Shown: positions 60,040-60,339 of the stretch, one piece after another
How positions within the stretch are numbered: position 1 is the stretch's first letter
Layout: each line of letters starts with the position of its first letter
Origin: Actinoplanes flavus
GTDB lineage: Bacteria; Actinomycetota; Actinomycetes; Mycobacteriales; Micromonosporaceae
Direction of reading: 5' to 3'
DNA: 60,339 nucleotides
Assembly: GCF_017592555.1 (NCBI RefSeq)
Contig: NZ_JAGFNS010000044.1
Location: 1 to 60,339 of the forward strand
Position numbers and translations under genes: made by a program
The notes under the pieces: generated by a model
Databases searched by the model: none
Told to the model about the DNA's origin: nothing
The model's input: only the letters and a program-made list of their open reading frames with translations

Positions 60040-60339
60040 TCAGATCGCATCCGGCGCGAGCTGGCCGCGCAGCTTGGTGAGCGCCTTGGTCAGCAGTCGT
60101 GAGACGTGCATCTGGGAGATGCCGATCTGGTCGGCGATCTGGGATTGGGTGAGGTTGCCGTAGAAGCGGAGGGTGAGGATCTTCTGTTCGCGTTCGTCGA
60201 GGGTGGCGAGGGCGGGGCCGAGGGCGACGCGGGTTTCGGCGATTTCGTATTCGTGGTCTTCGCCGCCGAGGGTGTCGCCGAGTTCGGTGGTGCCGTCGGC
60301 GCCGATGGGGGTGGAGAGGCTGGTGGCGTTGTAGGCGCG
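60040..60339 (-). CDS. SigB/SigF-type RNA polymerase sigma factor, 3' part
   Basis: The last 99 codons and TGA stop (60042-60040) of a gene cut by the window edge. It reads TELGDTLGGEDHEYE (end of region 3), then region 4: LATLDEREQKILTLRFYGNLTQSQIADQIGISQMHVSRLL. GISQMHVSRLL is typical of actinobacterial SigB/SigF/SigG stress and sporulation sigma factors. These are controlled by RsbW-like kinases such as the one at 1913-2371, though no link is shown. Its start lies beyond the window. Confidence 0.9.
   Translation of the reverse strand, partial: RAYNATSLSTPIGADGTTELGDTLGGEDHEYEIAETRVALGPALATLDEREQKILTLRFYGNLTQSQIADQIGISQMHVSRLLTKALTKLRGQLAPDAI

Overview
This is a high-GC chromosomal window from a filamentous actinomycete. 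GTG/TTG starts, 4-bp ATGA/GTGA gene overlaps, many leaderless TANNNT promoters and the gene families suggest Micromonosporaceae, possibly Actinoplanes. The genus is inferred from style and content, not from a marker gene. I saw no tRNA, rRNA, transposase, integrase or CRISPR array.

Layout. 1-553: a 14-bp minisatellite, G/T-rich DNA and a palindrome. 554-5584: an MsiK/MalK-type sugar ABC ATPase, an RsbW-like kinase, and a beta-phosphoglucomutase/GH65 phosphorylase pair. 5639-8249: two divergent paralogous secreted coiled-coil peptidase-like proteins, each behind its own ydaO-type (c-di-AMP) riboswitch. 8270-10716: an ABC-2 polysaccharide-type exporter with a divergent TetR regulator. 10827-19540: PnuC-NadR salvage, a lipoprotein, a cysteine dioxygenase with a strong operator, a neprosin-domain protein, an ECF sigma/anti-sigma pair, an S66 peptidase, a receiver protein and an oxidoreductase.

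19518-42161 is the most interesting part. All six enzymes for CMP-pseudaminic acid are present, split into two minus-strand operons: pseB-pseC-(GT-like)-(methyltransferase-like)-pseF-pseG at 19.5-25.7 kb, and GT2-pseH-pseI at 39.6-42.2 kb. A GT-like/methyltransferase-like gene pair occurs twice, once inside the first operon and once at 37.1-39.7 kb next to the second. Divergent from pseB, sharing a 187-bp control region, is a tightly overlapped cassette of acyl carrier protein, ketoreductase-like SDR, AMP ligase, LuxE-like acyl transferase and LuxC-like acyl reductase. I infer that this locus makes and transfers a pseudaminic-acid surface glycan, and that the cassette supplies an unusual acyl or aldehyde-derived decoration or lipid. 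An M1 aminopeptidase, a NarL-type two-component system, an MMPL transporter and two CrcB subunits lie between the halves.

42.3-60.3 kb: a GGDEF-EAL protein, an amino-acid permease, a secreted S33 peptidase, a GDT1-family transporter behind a yybP-ykoY (Mn2+) riboswitch, a cyclase-family hydrolase, two TPR proteins, a LamG-like secreted protein, a GH18 lipoprotein, a membrane-anchored phosphatase-superfamily protein, a beta-propeller protein, an SDR, a repeat-rich membrane protein, a DedA protein and the 3' end of a SigB/SigF-type sigma factor at the right edge.
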